From Patagioenas fasciata (taxonomy: Eukaryota > Chordata > Aves > Columbiformes > Columbidae): DNA of 64,000 nucleotides. Each line of letters starts with the position of its first letter. Position 1 is the first letter of the stretch. This document shows positions 45,101 through 54,900 of the stretch, piece after piece. The DNA is taken from assembly GCF_037038585.1 (NCBI RefSeq), contig NC_092520.1:190258604-190322603 (forward strand), written 5' to 3'. Under the pieces are notes generated by a model that did not search any database, was not told the DNA's origin, and saw only the letters and a list, made by a program, of their open reading frames with translations. The position numbers were made by a program, and so were the translations under genes.

Positions 45101-48100
45101 GAAAATTTCGTGAAGAAAAACATTCATTAAAGCTATTTGGCAGTTTAAAGCTGTTAAATTCCATTGATTAGAATACCCTGTCTTGTAATATGTTAAGACC
45201 TTTTTCCTTTTCCAAAAAACATTCAATGTGTCCAGTTCTTGTAGTTCTTGAATGAAATCTGTTAGGGAATGATGCTTTGGGATTTACATAGTGCAGTATT
45301 TCAGAGTCAAAAAGGTACTTGTTTTATGATCCTTTTACTTGGCAGGAAAAGATAGTATTTTTTTTTATTTTCCACCCCCCCCCCCCAGAAACAACAACAA
45401 ATCTTCAAGTCAGCAGTCCTCATCATCTTCCTCTTCTTCATCTCTGTCATCGTGTTCTTCTTCGTCTGCACTGGCACAAGAACTGTCTCAGCAAACAGCA
45501 GTAATACCAGAGTCTGATTCTAATAGCCAGGTTGACTGGACCTATGATCCAAATGAGCCACGTTACTGCATTTGTAATCAGGTAAGGATGGCTTCCAACC
45601 TGAAATACAATGAGAGCTGCTGTTTCGCGGTAGTTGAACTTCCTTCTGATGACTAATTTACTTAAAGTCTTGCAATTCTGGTCTGTTTTTATTTAATTTC
45701 TGTTCATGTGAATAATGAACTCAGCTGTTGAAGCTGAAAACAAGTTTTCCAGTTGATGTGGCATACCTGGAGAGTTTTAAACCTGTAATGAAGACTTCAG
45801 GAATAATTAAATTAAAAATTGAACAAGTTCACAGTAAATTTAATTAAAATTTTAGGTTAGTAAGGAATTTGCCTGGTCTTTCCTACTTTCCTTTAAAAAT
45901 GAAACGTGACAAACCACAAAGAAAACCCACATGAACCAAATAAAACCTAGTTTTGTAAAAGCTATCCAGAAACCTCAGAGACTGAACAAAAATATGAGAA
46001 ACTTTTATTTTAAAATACCTGTTCTTATTTTGAAGACTTTTAAAATTATTGGATTTTTTAGAGTTTATGGAATTCTGTAATTCTCTTGAAAGTATTTTTT
46101 TTCAAATAAAGTGCTTTAAATTGTTGCATGTGCAAGGAAGATGCCAGACATCAATATAATCCTGAAAACTGGGCTGGTAATGTACTGAGCACTGTTGTCC
46201 AGACCAAAATATTCTTCATTCGGGTTTTGAATGCTGACTTTGTTAATCTAACCTGAAATATGCAGAAGTATCTCCTTTTCTTTGTATAATTTTTTTTTTA
46301 AAACCAGTTTGCTGTGAAGACATTCTTTGGGTTGCGTAACAAAAGACAAATCTGTTGTTGCTGTTAACGGAAAAACTCCTCAGAGGAGGAAACTTGAACT
46401 TTTGCCCTTTGAAAATGTTATTGCTTTTAATTAGTAACACAATTTTTAATAAGGTGTTTTTTGTTTCTTTACTAGGTGTCCTATGGTGAAATGGTAGGCT
46501 GTGATAACCAAGATGTGAGTAACAAAGTTAAAAAGTTTTATGAGACACTTGTGCCTGTAACTATTGTTTCCGGGAGTTACTTTTCTTTAGAGTTGGTTTT
46601 AGTATAGAGGATTTAGAGTCATGTATGTATGAGTTGAACCATTCCACTGGAAACTTATCATCTGTCCTCACAGTTCAGGTGCTTTTAAAAACCTTCAACC
46701 TTTACTGGGAAGGTTTGACATCTTTAATGTGCCCTTTATTTCTGGGAGCTTTTAGCTATGTCACTATGAATATCAGTTGTCCCCTTCAAATAAAAACAGA
46801 ATCACAGAATGTTAGGGATTGGAAGGGACCTCAAAAGTTCACCTAGTCCAATCACCCTGCCAGAGCAGGAACACGTAGATGAGGTTACACAGGAAGGCAT
46901 CCAGGTGGGTTTTGAATGTCTCCAGAGAAGGAGACTCCACAACCCCCCTGGGCAGCCTGTTCCAGTGTTCTGTTACCCTCACTGTGAAGAAGTTTCTTTT
47001 CATATTTAAGTGGAACGTCCTGTGTTCCAGTTTCTACCTGTTATCCCTTGTCACTGAGAAGAGCCTGGCTCCATCCTTGTGACACTCACTTTTTACATAT
47101 TTATAAACATTAATGAGGTCACCCCTCAGTCTCCTCTGAACTAAAGAGACCCAGCTCCCTCAGCCTTTCCTCATATGGGAGATGCTCCACTCCCTTAATC
47201 GTCTTTGTTGCCCTGCACTGGACTCTCTTCAGCAGTTTCCTGTCCTTCTTGAACTGAGGGGCCCAGAACTGGACACAATATTCCAAGTGTGGTCTCACCA
47301 GGGCAGAGTAGAGGGGAAGGAGAACCCCTCTTGATCTACTAATCACCCCCCTTCTAATACACCCCAGGATGCCATTGGCCTTCTTGGCCACAAGGGCACA
47401 GTGCTGGCTCATGGTCATCCTGCTGTCCACCAGGACCCTCAGGTCCCTTTCCCCTACACTGCTCTCTAATAGGTCATTCCGCAACTTATACCGGAACCTA
47501 GGATTGTTCCTGCCCAGATGCAAGACTCTACACTTGCCCTTGTTATATTTCATTAAATTTTTTCCCACCCAACTCTCCAGCCTGTCCAGGTCTCGCTGGA
47601 TGGCAGTACAGCCTTCTGGCGTGTCAGCCACTCCTCCCAGCTTGGTGTCATCAGCAAACTTGCTGACAGTGCACTCTATTCCCTCATCCAAGTCATTGAT
47701 GAATATACTAAATAGTACTGGTCCCAGTACTGACCCTCGAGGCACTCCACTAGATACAGGCCTCCAACTGGACTCTGCCTCATTGACCACGAGTCTCTGG
47801 CTTCTTCCCTTCAGCCAGTTCACAGTCCACCTCACTACCCAGTTGTCCAGACCGCACTTCCTCAGTTTAGCAGCAAGGATGTTGAATGTAATAATGTATT
47901 TACTGAGATAATATATTTAAACAGAAGGGAGCAATGATACCGCTGTTGTGCAGCTTACTTGACCTGTGACTTTTTGTGAAAAGCAGAATCTATGCTTCTT
48001 ACTCATGCATAATTTTTGTAGAAATGTATTGGTGATAGGTGTTCTGAAAAAAAGTATCCCATATTCCAAATGCTCTCTTTTACTCTGTTTTTGTAGTGCC

Positions 48101-48213
48101 CTATTGAGTGGTTCCACTATGGATGTGTTGGACTGACAGAAGCACCGAAAGGCAAATGGTACTGTCCACAGTGTACAGCTGCAATGAAGAGAAGAGGCAG
48201 TAGGCATAAATAA
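30154..48213 (+). CDS. ING3: ING3, inhibitor of growth family member 3 (12 coding exons)
   Basis: Joining 30154-30181, 30349-30420, 34521-34621, 35916-35981, 39800-39896, 42008-42079, 42374-42493, 43651-43808, 44163-44353, 45389-45581, 46476-46514 and 48097-48213 gives 1,254 nt: 417 codons plus TAA. All introns are GT-AG. Human ING3 has 418 residues. The N-terminus [18 protein letters not shown] starts the ING domain (about residues 3-104), which dimerises and anchors the protein in its complex. A basic stretch EKKFKSE lies in the middle, and a serine-rich linker covers about 307-328. The PHD finger (about 361-405) has the C4HC3 ligands Cys362, 364, 375, 380, His386, Cys389, 402 and 405. Tyr361 and Trp384 are placed to cage methyl-lysine. 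ING3 is a nuclear subunit of the NuA4/TIP60 histone acetyltransferase complex and reads H3K4me3. The start has a strong Kozak context (GCCGCCATGC). No frameshift or lost key residue is seen. Confidence 0.97.
30349..30420 (+). CDS. ING3: ING3 coding exon 2
   Basis: Residues 10-33 plus one base of codon 34. Acceptor CTGCCCGCAG and donor GTACGT. Intron 1 before it is only 167 bp and very G-rich. Confidence 0.95.
30421..34520 (+). other. ING3: ING3 intron 2
   Basis: 4.1 kb. The first 500 bp are CpG island and the rest is ordinary AT-rich intron. It holds a run of 19 C at 33428-33446. No CR1 or other recognisable mobile element is seen and no ORF is credible. Confidence 0.8.
33428..33446 (+). repeat. 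poly(C) tract
   Basis: Nineteen consecutive C preceded by five T. Such a run is prone to length variation and sequencing error. Confidence 0.95.
34521..34621 (+). CDS. ING3: ING3 coding exon 3
   Basis: Residues 34-67 of the ING domain, including [18 protein letters not shown]. Acceptor CTATGCTACAG, donor GTAAGA. The exon ends on a complete Lys codon. Confidence 0.95.
35916..35981 (+). CDS. ING3: ING3 coding exon 4
   Basis: Residues 68-89, [16 protein letters not shown] then NQIYDL, in the helical ING domain. The exon is exactly 22 codons with phase-0 boundaries. Donor GTAAGT. Confidence 0.95.
36228..36536 (-). mobile_element. CR1 copy A, left part (split by copy B)
   Basis: The minus-strand sequence aligns with the RT C-terminal region of CR1. 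It has the same order of landmarks as copy B (GGGGCCAGAACTGCACACAG, then the CACCAACACCCCCAGGTCCC block), so it is a separate copy. It stops at GACTTGTCAAATTTTAT, exactly where the 3' tail of copy B begins. It lies in ING3 intron 4, antisense to the gene. Confidence 0.82.
36537..39265 (-). mobile_element. CR1 copy B, about 2.7 kb, inserted into copy A
   Basis: The left edge is the CR1 3' tail (TAGAATCACAGTATGGTTTG on the plus strand). Going right, on the minus strand, come the 3' UTR, the RT region with the [17 protein letters not shown] segment, and an upstream region reading [20 protein letters not shown] that belongs between endonuclease and RT. The RT active-site region reads FAND instead of FADD (about 37347-37380). 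Frames are broken by indels, so the copy is dead. The right boundary is approximate. Full-length CR1 is longer, so this copy is 5'-truncated. Confidence 0.88.
39266..39320 (-). mobile_element. CR1 copy A, right part
   Basis: TTTCATCCCATTAATCATAG followed by CCCAGTGCTCCAGTCTGTCT corresponds to the part of CR1 that should follow the interrupted left piece. Copy B carries the equivalent TTTCATGAGGTTCACATGGG at 37273-37292. Both pieces therefore seem to be one older element split by copy B. The match is short and the outer edge uncertain. Confidence 0.6.
39800..39896 (+). CDS. ING3: ING3 coding exon 5
   Basis: Residues 90-121 plus one base, starting [15 protein letters not shown] and ending the ING domain. 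The acceptor CTCAAAAACAG has a weak pyrimidine tract and comes about 500 bp after the nested CR1 copies. Donor GTAAGT. Confidence 0.95.
39897..42007 (+). other. ING3: ING3 intron 5
   Basis: 2.1 kb of AT-rich intron with a T run near 41444-41462. I see no mobile element or RNA gene in it. Confidence 0.7.
42008..42079 (+). CDS. ING3: ING3 coding exon 6
   Basis: Residues 122-145 plus one base, including [15 protein letters not shown] and AHSHTPVE. Acceptor CCCCTCTTAG, donor GTAAGT. Confidence 0.95.
42374..42493 (+). CDS. ING3: ING3 coding exon 7
   Basis: Residues 146-185 plus one base. It carries the basic stretches KRKHNP and EKKFKSE, a likely nuclear localisation region. Donor GTAATC is non-consensus at +5 and +6. 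Confidence 0.94.
42494..43650 (+). other. ING3: ING3 intron 7
   Basis: 1.16 kb, AT-rich, nothing recognisable apart from short T runs. Confidence 0.7.
43651..43808 (+). CDS. ING3: ING3 coding exon 8
   Basis: Residues 186-238: a low-complexity Ser/Asn-rich segment followed by [17 protein letters not shown]. The acceptor TGTTCATCAAG is weak in pyrimidines; donor GTAATG. Confidence 0.94.
44163..44353 (+). CDS. ING3: ING3 coding exon 9
   Basis: Residues 239-301 plus two bases, starting [20 protein letters not shown] and ending DSRSGRKS. The donor is AA|GTAGGT, and reading through it reaches a stop (TAG) at once. Confidence 0.95.
44354..45388 (+). other. ING3: ING3 intron 9
   Basis: 1.0 kb. It begins with a weak GTAGGT donor and ends with a T-rich then C-only tract (12 C at 45375-45386) directly before AG. 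A T run lies at 44439-44456. No mobile element is seen. Confidence 0.8.
45389..45581 (+). CDS. ING3: ING3 coding exon 10
   Basis: Residues 302-366. A serine run (nine in a row at 312-320, encoded by mixed TCA, TCT and TCC codons) leads to [16 protein letters not shown], which begins the PHD finger with Cys362 and Cys364. The acceptor follows an uninterrupted run of 12 C. Confidence 0.95.
45582..46475 (+). other. ING3: ING3 intron 10
   Basis: 0.9 kb AT-rich intron with no recognisable element. Confidence 0.7.
46476..46514 (+). CDS. ING3: ING3 coding exon 11
   Basis: A 39-nt micro-exon for residues 367-379, [13 protein letters not shown], which holds PHD ligand Cys375. Skipping it would keep frame but destroy the finger. 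Acceptor TTTCTTTACTAG, donor GTGAGT. Confidence 0.95.
46798..47884 (-). mobile_element. CR1 LINE with open RT segment, antisense in ING3 intron 11
   Basis: On the minus strand, 47835-47119 is an open frame of 238 codons for the C-terminal half of a CR1-type reverse transcriptase. It has [20 protein letters not shown] and then FADDTKLGG with both catalytic aspartates (frame residues 62-63). The frame extends upstream without ATG to about 47884, where the copy is 5'-truncated within RT. The left edge is the 3' tail (CAGAATCACAGAATG on the plus strand). The missing N-terminal RT and endonuclease make it non-autonomous. The intact frame suggests it is younger than copies A and B. It ends about 210 bp before ING3 exon 12. 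Confidence 0.92.
48097..48213 (+). CDS. ING3: ING3 coding exon 12 with stop
   Basis: Residues 380-417 and TAA. It completes the PHD finger with [10 protein letters not shown] and WYCPQC, then the basic tail KRRGSRHK. Acceptor CTGTTTTTGTAG. Confidence 0.96.
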   Translation, partial: CPIEWFHYGCVGLTEAPKGKWYCPQCTAAMKRRGSRHK

Positions 48214-48798
48214 GTTTCTTCATCTGGAAAACAAATGAGATACTAAAGGTTTTATAGAGGACTCGGGAGGGGAAGGAACCCTCACCACACTTCCTTGCAA
48301 CCACTTAAGGGTTAACATAGCAGTCATAAAATCTTGAACTATTGATTTTGCTAGTTGTGTTTTAATATTGTAAGTAAATTATTTATGCACATTGATGTGC
48401 TACAGATACTATTCCAGTGAGCCCTGGATTATTCCAGTGGCCAACATATGCAGACATTTGTACTATCAAACCATTTTCTCTAAGCAGTGGGCATTCTACA
48501 GTTATTCAATCTTCAAAAAATTCCGATAAGTCAAGATTTTAAATGTTGTTTTATATACAACAGATATATTCTGCTGCATGTACTGTACTCAAGAGCTGTT
48601 ATGTAACACTATGTATATAAATGGTGCAAAAAGTCAGTGCTTCTGAAAAAAAAATTGAGACAATGGTTTTTAAAATGCCTTTATAGCTTTGGTTCTTTAT
48701 GAAACTTAATTCAGCAGGCTGAAGAAAATGGTTCTTGTATACAGCGGGCTGTTGTCCTCTAGGGTACTTGAGTATGTAAAAACAAAAAAATGCTGTAG

Positions 48799-48804
48799 AA
48801 TAAA
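48799..48804 (+). terminator. ING3: ING3 polyadenylation signal, proximal
   Basis: AATAAA 586 nt after the stop codon, followed within 40 nt by a U-rich stretch (GTCTTTATATGTTTCTG). It is a plausible main site. Confidence 0.65.
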
Positions 48805-48962
48805 ACAAACTTGTGCCATTAGTCTTTATATGTTTCTGCTCCAGAGAAGGCGCAGGCCATTAAGAGGAAAAAAGGTGTTAAAGTGATGATAAATTTTTAT
48901 ACCAAATGTGTTTATTTTTTTGTGCAAGTAATCCTTTAAATTTGAATTGTATTAGGTGTTAA

Positions 48963-48968
48963 AATAAA
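48963..48968 (+). terminator. ING3: ING3 polyadenylation signal, distal
   Basis: AATAAA 750 nt after the stop, with a U-rich stretch (TTCATGTTTTCTCT) just beyond. It may be used together with the signal at 48799. Confidence 0.6.
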
Positions 48969-48990
48969 ACAACCTCAACTCCTCAAATTC

Positions 48991-51900
48991 ATGTTTTCTC
49001 TACATTTGCAAAAAAAGGTTTGTTCCTGAAATGATTTTGTTGTATGGGAGGACTTTTCTCTAGTGGGTGGATAACTAATACATATATGGGGAAATGCTGA
49101 AGTATCATTTGCCTTGGTGTCTCTGCCTCAGGACAGTCGGTGGCACACGGCTCAATGGGTGCAGCAATCCCAGCAGTGTCAAGAGTTGTGTCCACAGGCA
49201 GGATTGCCTTCCCGTTTCCATGGCACAGATCAAAATTGAAAGGGGAGAAGAAAACCATGGGAAGTGTGTCTTGGCAGCTGCCATATTCCTTCCTGGACAG
49301 CAGTTTGCGTGTGAATACCAAGACGTAGTTCAGGAAAGAAGAAAGGGAGTAATAGTTTGTCCTGCTGTGGAATCTCAAGGGTGACAGGGAAGGATCATGT
49401 TAGGAAGCTTCAATGCAGGCCCCTGAGTGGCTGGATCTGTGACTTGGAGATACTGTAGTAACAGATCAGAAAACAGATCACTAAATTAGACGGTTGACCA
49501 TGACTACAATGGAAAGATTTTATCTATTTTTTTCACCATTTGCTTGTTTTGGACATGGTAGATTTCCTTTTACTGACAATTTCCTTTTGTTGTTTTTGTA
49601 TGGTTCTTTCATCCAGCAGCACTGAACAGAAACAAGGTTATTACTCCAATTTTTCTCCTTCCTCCTTCCTTCCACTACTAAAAAAAATTACACTTTCCCT
49701 TTGAAATAAAGATTTTTTTACATAGGTATTGGGTGGGCTGTCTAGCTGGAGGATCACAGCCTGATTCATGTGGTAGCTTTCCAAATGCATGCAGAGGAAG
49801 AGAATAGGGAGAAGTGGTGTTTCATTGCATGACTGAAAATAGCATCAAAGAAATAAAACACGTTAGGCTCTTTAATAATAGGAGTTTGTGCAGAAAATGG
49901 CAAGCTTTACCTAAACAAAAATGAAACCAGGCTTCTGTCACATTTGAAAAAATAAAGTAGGCCTTTTAAATCCATGAACTGAGGAAAACTAAATATCTGA
50001 GAAAGAAAATGTGATCATGGACAATAAATAGACCTTGGTAAAATAATAGAAGTTGGTGAAAATAAACACCAAAGGGCAGCATGACTAAGTTTCTGTTAAA
50101 AGTGGCAACTGAACCCACTGTATTTCTGTGGAAATCTCAGTCAAAAAGAACGCTTGAGGACTAGAATATCTGTTTTTTAAAGAGGCCATTGAGACAATAG
50201 AGATAACAAACTATTAGTTCTGTTGGAAACTGGTGCCATGCTCTGAACTGAAGGTAAATAAGCAAAGGGCAATCGAGGACTGAATGTCTAAGTCTCTAGT
50301 GCTAAGAACTAAGTCTGTTAAGAATTAAGATCATATGTAGTGAAATGCCTCATGCTGGTGGTAACCATACCTAAGATGGTGCAGAGACTGCAAATCCAAA
50401 TAAAAATTTCTATTTTTCTTATGAGCATTAGTTTGCTGTTTCCTTGGGCAATATAAATTATTTCTTCATGGAGGAGCTATTTGGAGAACTCACAGGAGGA
50501 AAGAAACCTTACCTTTGTCCTCATTAGTACATTAGTATTTTGTGTCTAAGTTAAGAAAACGGACAAACGTGAGAAATGTGGAAAAAATCCAATACATAGA
50601 TCAAAGACGTAGGGCAATAAAACCTGTACATGTTTTTGTTTTGCTTTCTTCTAAACAGGATGCAGGTGATTACAGCGTGAAAACGTTGAATAGTGTGAAT
50701 AGTGACATTGGCAGAGTCCTTGCCTCGTCATTTGAGTTCTAGGAAGCTCTTCTGTGTAGACAAGGCCAGGTTGATATAGTCTACAGAAAGGCATTTAGAC
50801 AGTTTCTCGTTGAAGTTTCGTTAAAAAACAGTGATGCACTGGTTGAAGAGTGGAGGTCCATTAAAGTTATATGGCTACTTGCAAAATAGAATAATAGAAA
50901 GTAAAGGGATAAATTACTGATATTCCAAACACAGGCTGCTAAAGGAGTCCAGCAGGACCTTGCTGCTCAGCAGATACGCAACAGACCAGTTAAACAGGGG
51001 TATAAAGTAACATAGTGTTTCTACTTATGCTGGATTCTCAAAAATAACAAGAATGGAAAGTGTTAAAAGTAGCAGAACACTCTTGAATGATAAAATGGAA
51101 GATGCAATTCAACATTTGCTGATTAATATCAATATGAATAAAATAATACTTAATTCTCAATTTACCTGCAGCTGAGGCCTCTGAAGTACCTGTTGCCAGG
51201 TAGGAAAAGATTTTGGAATTATCCAGGAAATTCTGTGGAAACATCAGCATATTGCTCAGCAGCAGGTCAGACAAGTGCTAGGAATGACTCAGTAGGAGGT
51301 AAAGAATAAATCAGAAAACAGCTTTACACTGTGTAAATTGATGTGCACTTGGGTCTTAATGTAGTGTAGGATTCTGATCCACTTCTCTGAAAAAATGTAG
51401 TAAAAGTAGGAAAGGCTCAAATAGGAGGATCCAAGTAGTCGGAAGCTCTGTAATGACAATGTGTCCAAGAAACAGCTGAATTGTCTGGGAGTCTTCTGGC
51501 TGGGAAAAAGGAGGCTCAGTAAGGATGTAACACGGATCTGTAAATCCAGGAGTGCTGTGGAAAAGGTGTGTTTTTTGATAGAAGAAGCGGCAGTGAGGTA
51601 GCCAGTCCAAAATGAAATAAGAGCAGCATCTTTTTATACACATCATGCTTAAATTGCAAAACTAGCTGTATGGCTCACACGGCTGTAAAATGTGACTGAG
51701 ACATTAATGAGAGCAAAGGCCATGGAGGCATAAAAGTAACACATCCAGATCAAAAGCTCACTGAAGAGTGATCACTAGAAATTAAGAGAGTTTGTAGCCA
51801 GGAAAGTGTTCCCAGATGCCCACAACAGTCCTGCACCCCTCTGGCGTACACCACTGCATGCTGTTTGGTACAGGACATGCGGTTAGATGACCCTTTGGCA

Positions 51901-54900
51901 CGCTGCAGTGCTGCTGGTTTTAGTTTCATCTCAATTCTCCAGCATTTGCCTGACTTTTTAGGATGAGAAGGTATTTGTAGCACCACAAACTGAAAACCAA
52001 TGTGCTAAGCATGTAATAGAACAAAAAGTGGTCTATGCCCTGTAAACTGAATTGTCTGTTTGCATGAAGAAGCAGGATTTTTTTCCTCAGCTGTAGGTTT
52101 TATTTATTCTAGCTCTGAAATGAAAAAAGAAGGAGGAAATATATTTATGCTTCCTGCTCTGAAAATCCTACTAGGTTGTCTGTCTGAATAGCACAGAATA
52201 ATTTGCATTCTTGTCTTCTTCACTGAACTTTGCAAAGTGTTGTTCAGCTGTGCATGGTAAAGATCTAGAAATTCTGAGGTTTGTTTTCCCTTTTCTGTTC
52301 TCCCTCACCGGGGAGGTACTTTCCACTGAGAGCTGGCTTTTCTTGGCAAGTTTTTTCATCTCCCACCTCATCCTGCTGGCATGTCTGGGCTGTGCACTTT
52401 CCTTGTTCAACAGATGTGACAGGTGACAGAAAGAGGACCCAGGTGGCCTCCCTCTTGACAGCAGAGAGTTCAGTTTTGCACTTACACTAAAAATCTCCGA
52501 GAAGAATTGCAAGAGGGATAATGGTCTGACTGGTCACACTCTTAGGGGTACTCATGAATAATGAAAGTTGGACCTGACTGAATGAACACAGTCTCTGCAG
52601 TTTTATTACTCTTCCCAGGATTGCCTGAAATCCTCTGGGAAGAGTAACTGAAACAAGAAAAATGTCACTCTTCATTATATCTATACTAAGTTATAGTAAT
52701 ATTATTCTAGCACTTTCAAATCTCTATCTTGCTTTTATATTTATATGATCTTCTATAAAGACAAGCAGCAACTTTGCAGCTTTTTCTTCTTGATGTATTT
52801 TAGGAGCTATTTGAGCAGGTAAAAGTTGTCAACAGTGGCATGATTGCTTACAGACTTGTGCTTGTATACATCATGTCTTATAACAATAACAATTTCCTAC
52901 ATTATTTCATATGCATTTCAAAAATTTACTATAAACATGACTTTAACTGTTTGCTAACTGTATTCTCTTTGTCTATTGACAAAAAGGTCCTGGAGGTATT
53001 GGGAAAAAACTCCTAGCCTATTACAACTAGAGAGTCTACCTAATGCAGTTGAAAATGGTATTAGGATCCACAGCTGGTTTAACATTTTTAAAGCTATTAT
53101 ACTTATTTGTGCCTTGTATCTTATATTCTGTGTGTCATGACTGCTCTGTTCCTTTCTAAATATTCAGCAATATGTCGTATACATTGAAGCAAATGTGTAT
53201 GCCCACATTTTTCAAACTGGCTACTGCCAATTTAGAAAAGTTTTACTGAAGTTTAACAGTACAATGAGGAGACTCTTAAACTAAATAAAGTAGATGCAGT
53301 TGTTTGGCTACAATTTGCATATTTTGTATTAAAAAAAAATGGGGAAACCTAAGTATACTTCTGTTGCTGAACACAGATTTCATTATTAGGCTGCCAATTA
53401 TCTTGGTTTTCCTAATTAGGGTTACAGTAAGCCTTTCTTCATAGAAGAGTATATGATAGTTACACTGTATTTGCACACATGAGAATTGGTGAAACAGAAA
53501 TACGAGTTTTATATTGTTTCCAACTGTGAAACTGTGGCCCTGCAACTTCAAAGCAAGTTTTGCTTTTTCTTTTCAGGAAAAGGCATGGGATAGATGTTTG
53601 GATAAACTTTGCAAGCATGAATGCAGCTAAGTGCTGGAGGGGTCAGTCAGGGAAATGCTATGGAGTTAGGGAATCCTTTCTTGTCAGAAGTATAAGAATA
53701 TTTTTCCCTGTGTTGGTAAAGGAAATGTTTTTTACAGCATTTTTCTTTTATTTTGGTGAGACTAATATGACATTGTTACTGTGTGGGGATAAAAACAAGT
53801 TCTCATCATATTTAAAAATTGTTTTAGTAAGCATTGGTTTATGTGGTTTGCTTGAAAAGGTGGAAGACTGGGGTGTTTCCTGCTGTCATTGATTCATCTG
53901 GATATGATATTCTTGACTTAAATGATTTTAAAATGTGTTTCTGTCATGTTATTTGAGGCTAAATTAATCTCAAGCTTTTAAAGAAAGCACATTCTTTAGA
54001 TGGATGGATTAGCAGTTGAATGAACTCGCAATAAAATGACGTGTTCCTTGTTCAGGTCTGGAAAATGAAATGGTTCTACAGTCAGTAGTGTTTACCAACC
54101 CCTTATTTTAACTTAGGAAGGTATACCATACATTTACTAGGGATCTTCCGGATAACGTAATACACATGGAACAGATAAGGAACTGAGGAATAAACAGAAG
54201 TTAAGCTATGAGTTATTTTAAAATTACCCCCCCCAAATTAAAATAATTTGTGTATCCTTTTAATCCAGAGTAGAATTTTCTTGGACGCTGATTCAAAGAA
54301 TGCTTTTGCAGATAGAACTCCTGTTTTCAGAAGTATTGATTACCTTTGAGAGAGTCACATTGGAACAGTTTTCCCCACCTCTTCTCTAGCATTGTTCGTT
54401 GCTCTTGTAAGATATAGATACAATTTAAAATATCCACTGGGAAAACATCTCAACAAAGTTTTAGCCAAGGACAGAAAAACTAAAGAAGATTCTTAAAATC
54501 AAAAAAGAGAAAAAAAAAATCTAACTTTAAGGTGTTTTGGTTAGTATCTCCATTAATGTTCAACATTTACCAACTCTAAAGTACTTTTCATTTTGAAAGT
54601 TCTTTTACAAACACTCACCTACAGCTATTTAGTTAAAGACTTCAGCTAAGAGGGTGAAAGGAATGTACTGGGAATGTCTCTTTATGGAAGCTGACAAGCC
54701 TTTTAACAGAAAAGAATCTAAGTTTTCATTTTCCCTACTGTTTGAATCTTAAGCAGTAATATTGAAACTCATGAAGGAAGGAATTGTCAAAGTATATTGT
54801 TCATAACTATATCAACACATTATAAAACTGTAACCTGATTTCATATTTGGCTAATGATAGCATGATTTTTAATTGGTTCCAAATATTCTTTGTAATTCTC

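Larger units (their letters stand above)
48214..48990 (+). other. ING3: ING3 3' UTR
   Basis: AU-rich sequence after the stop, with two AATAAA signals at 48799 and 48963. The true 3' end is expected 10-30 nt after one or both. No ORF of note is present. Confidence 0.7.

Noticed and set aside
47369-47911. Plus-strand frame of 180 codons
   Set aside because: It is the complement of the CR1 reverse-transcriptase frame.
48989-49378. Minus-strand frame of 129 codons after ING3
   Set aside because: I do not recognise any family. It overlaps plus-strand frames of similar length and has no promoter, splice or polyadenylation context.
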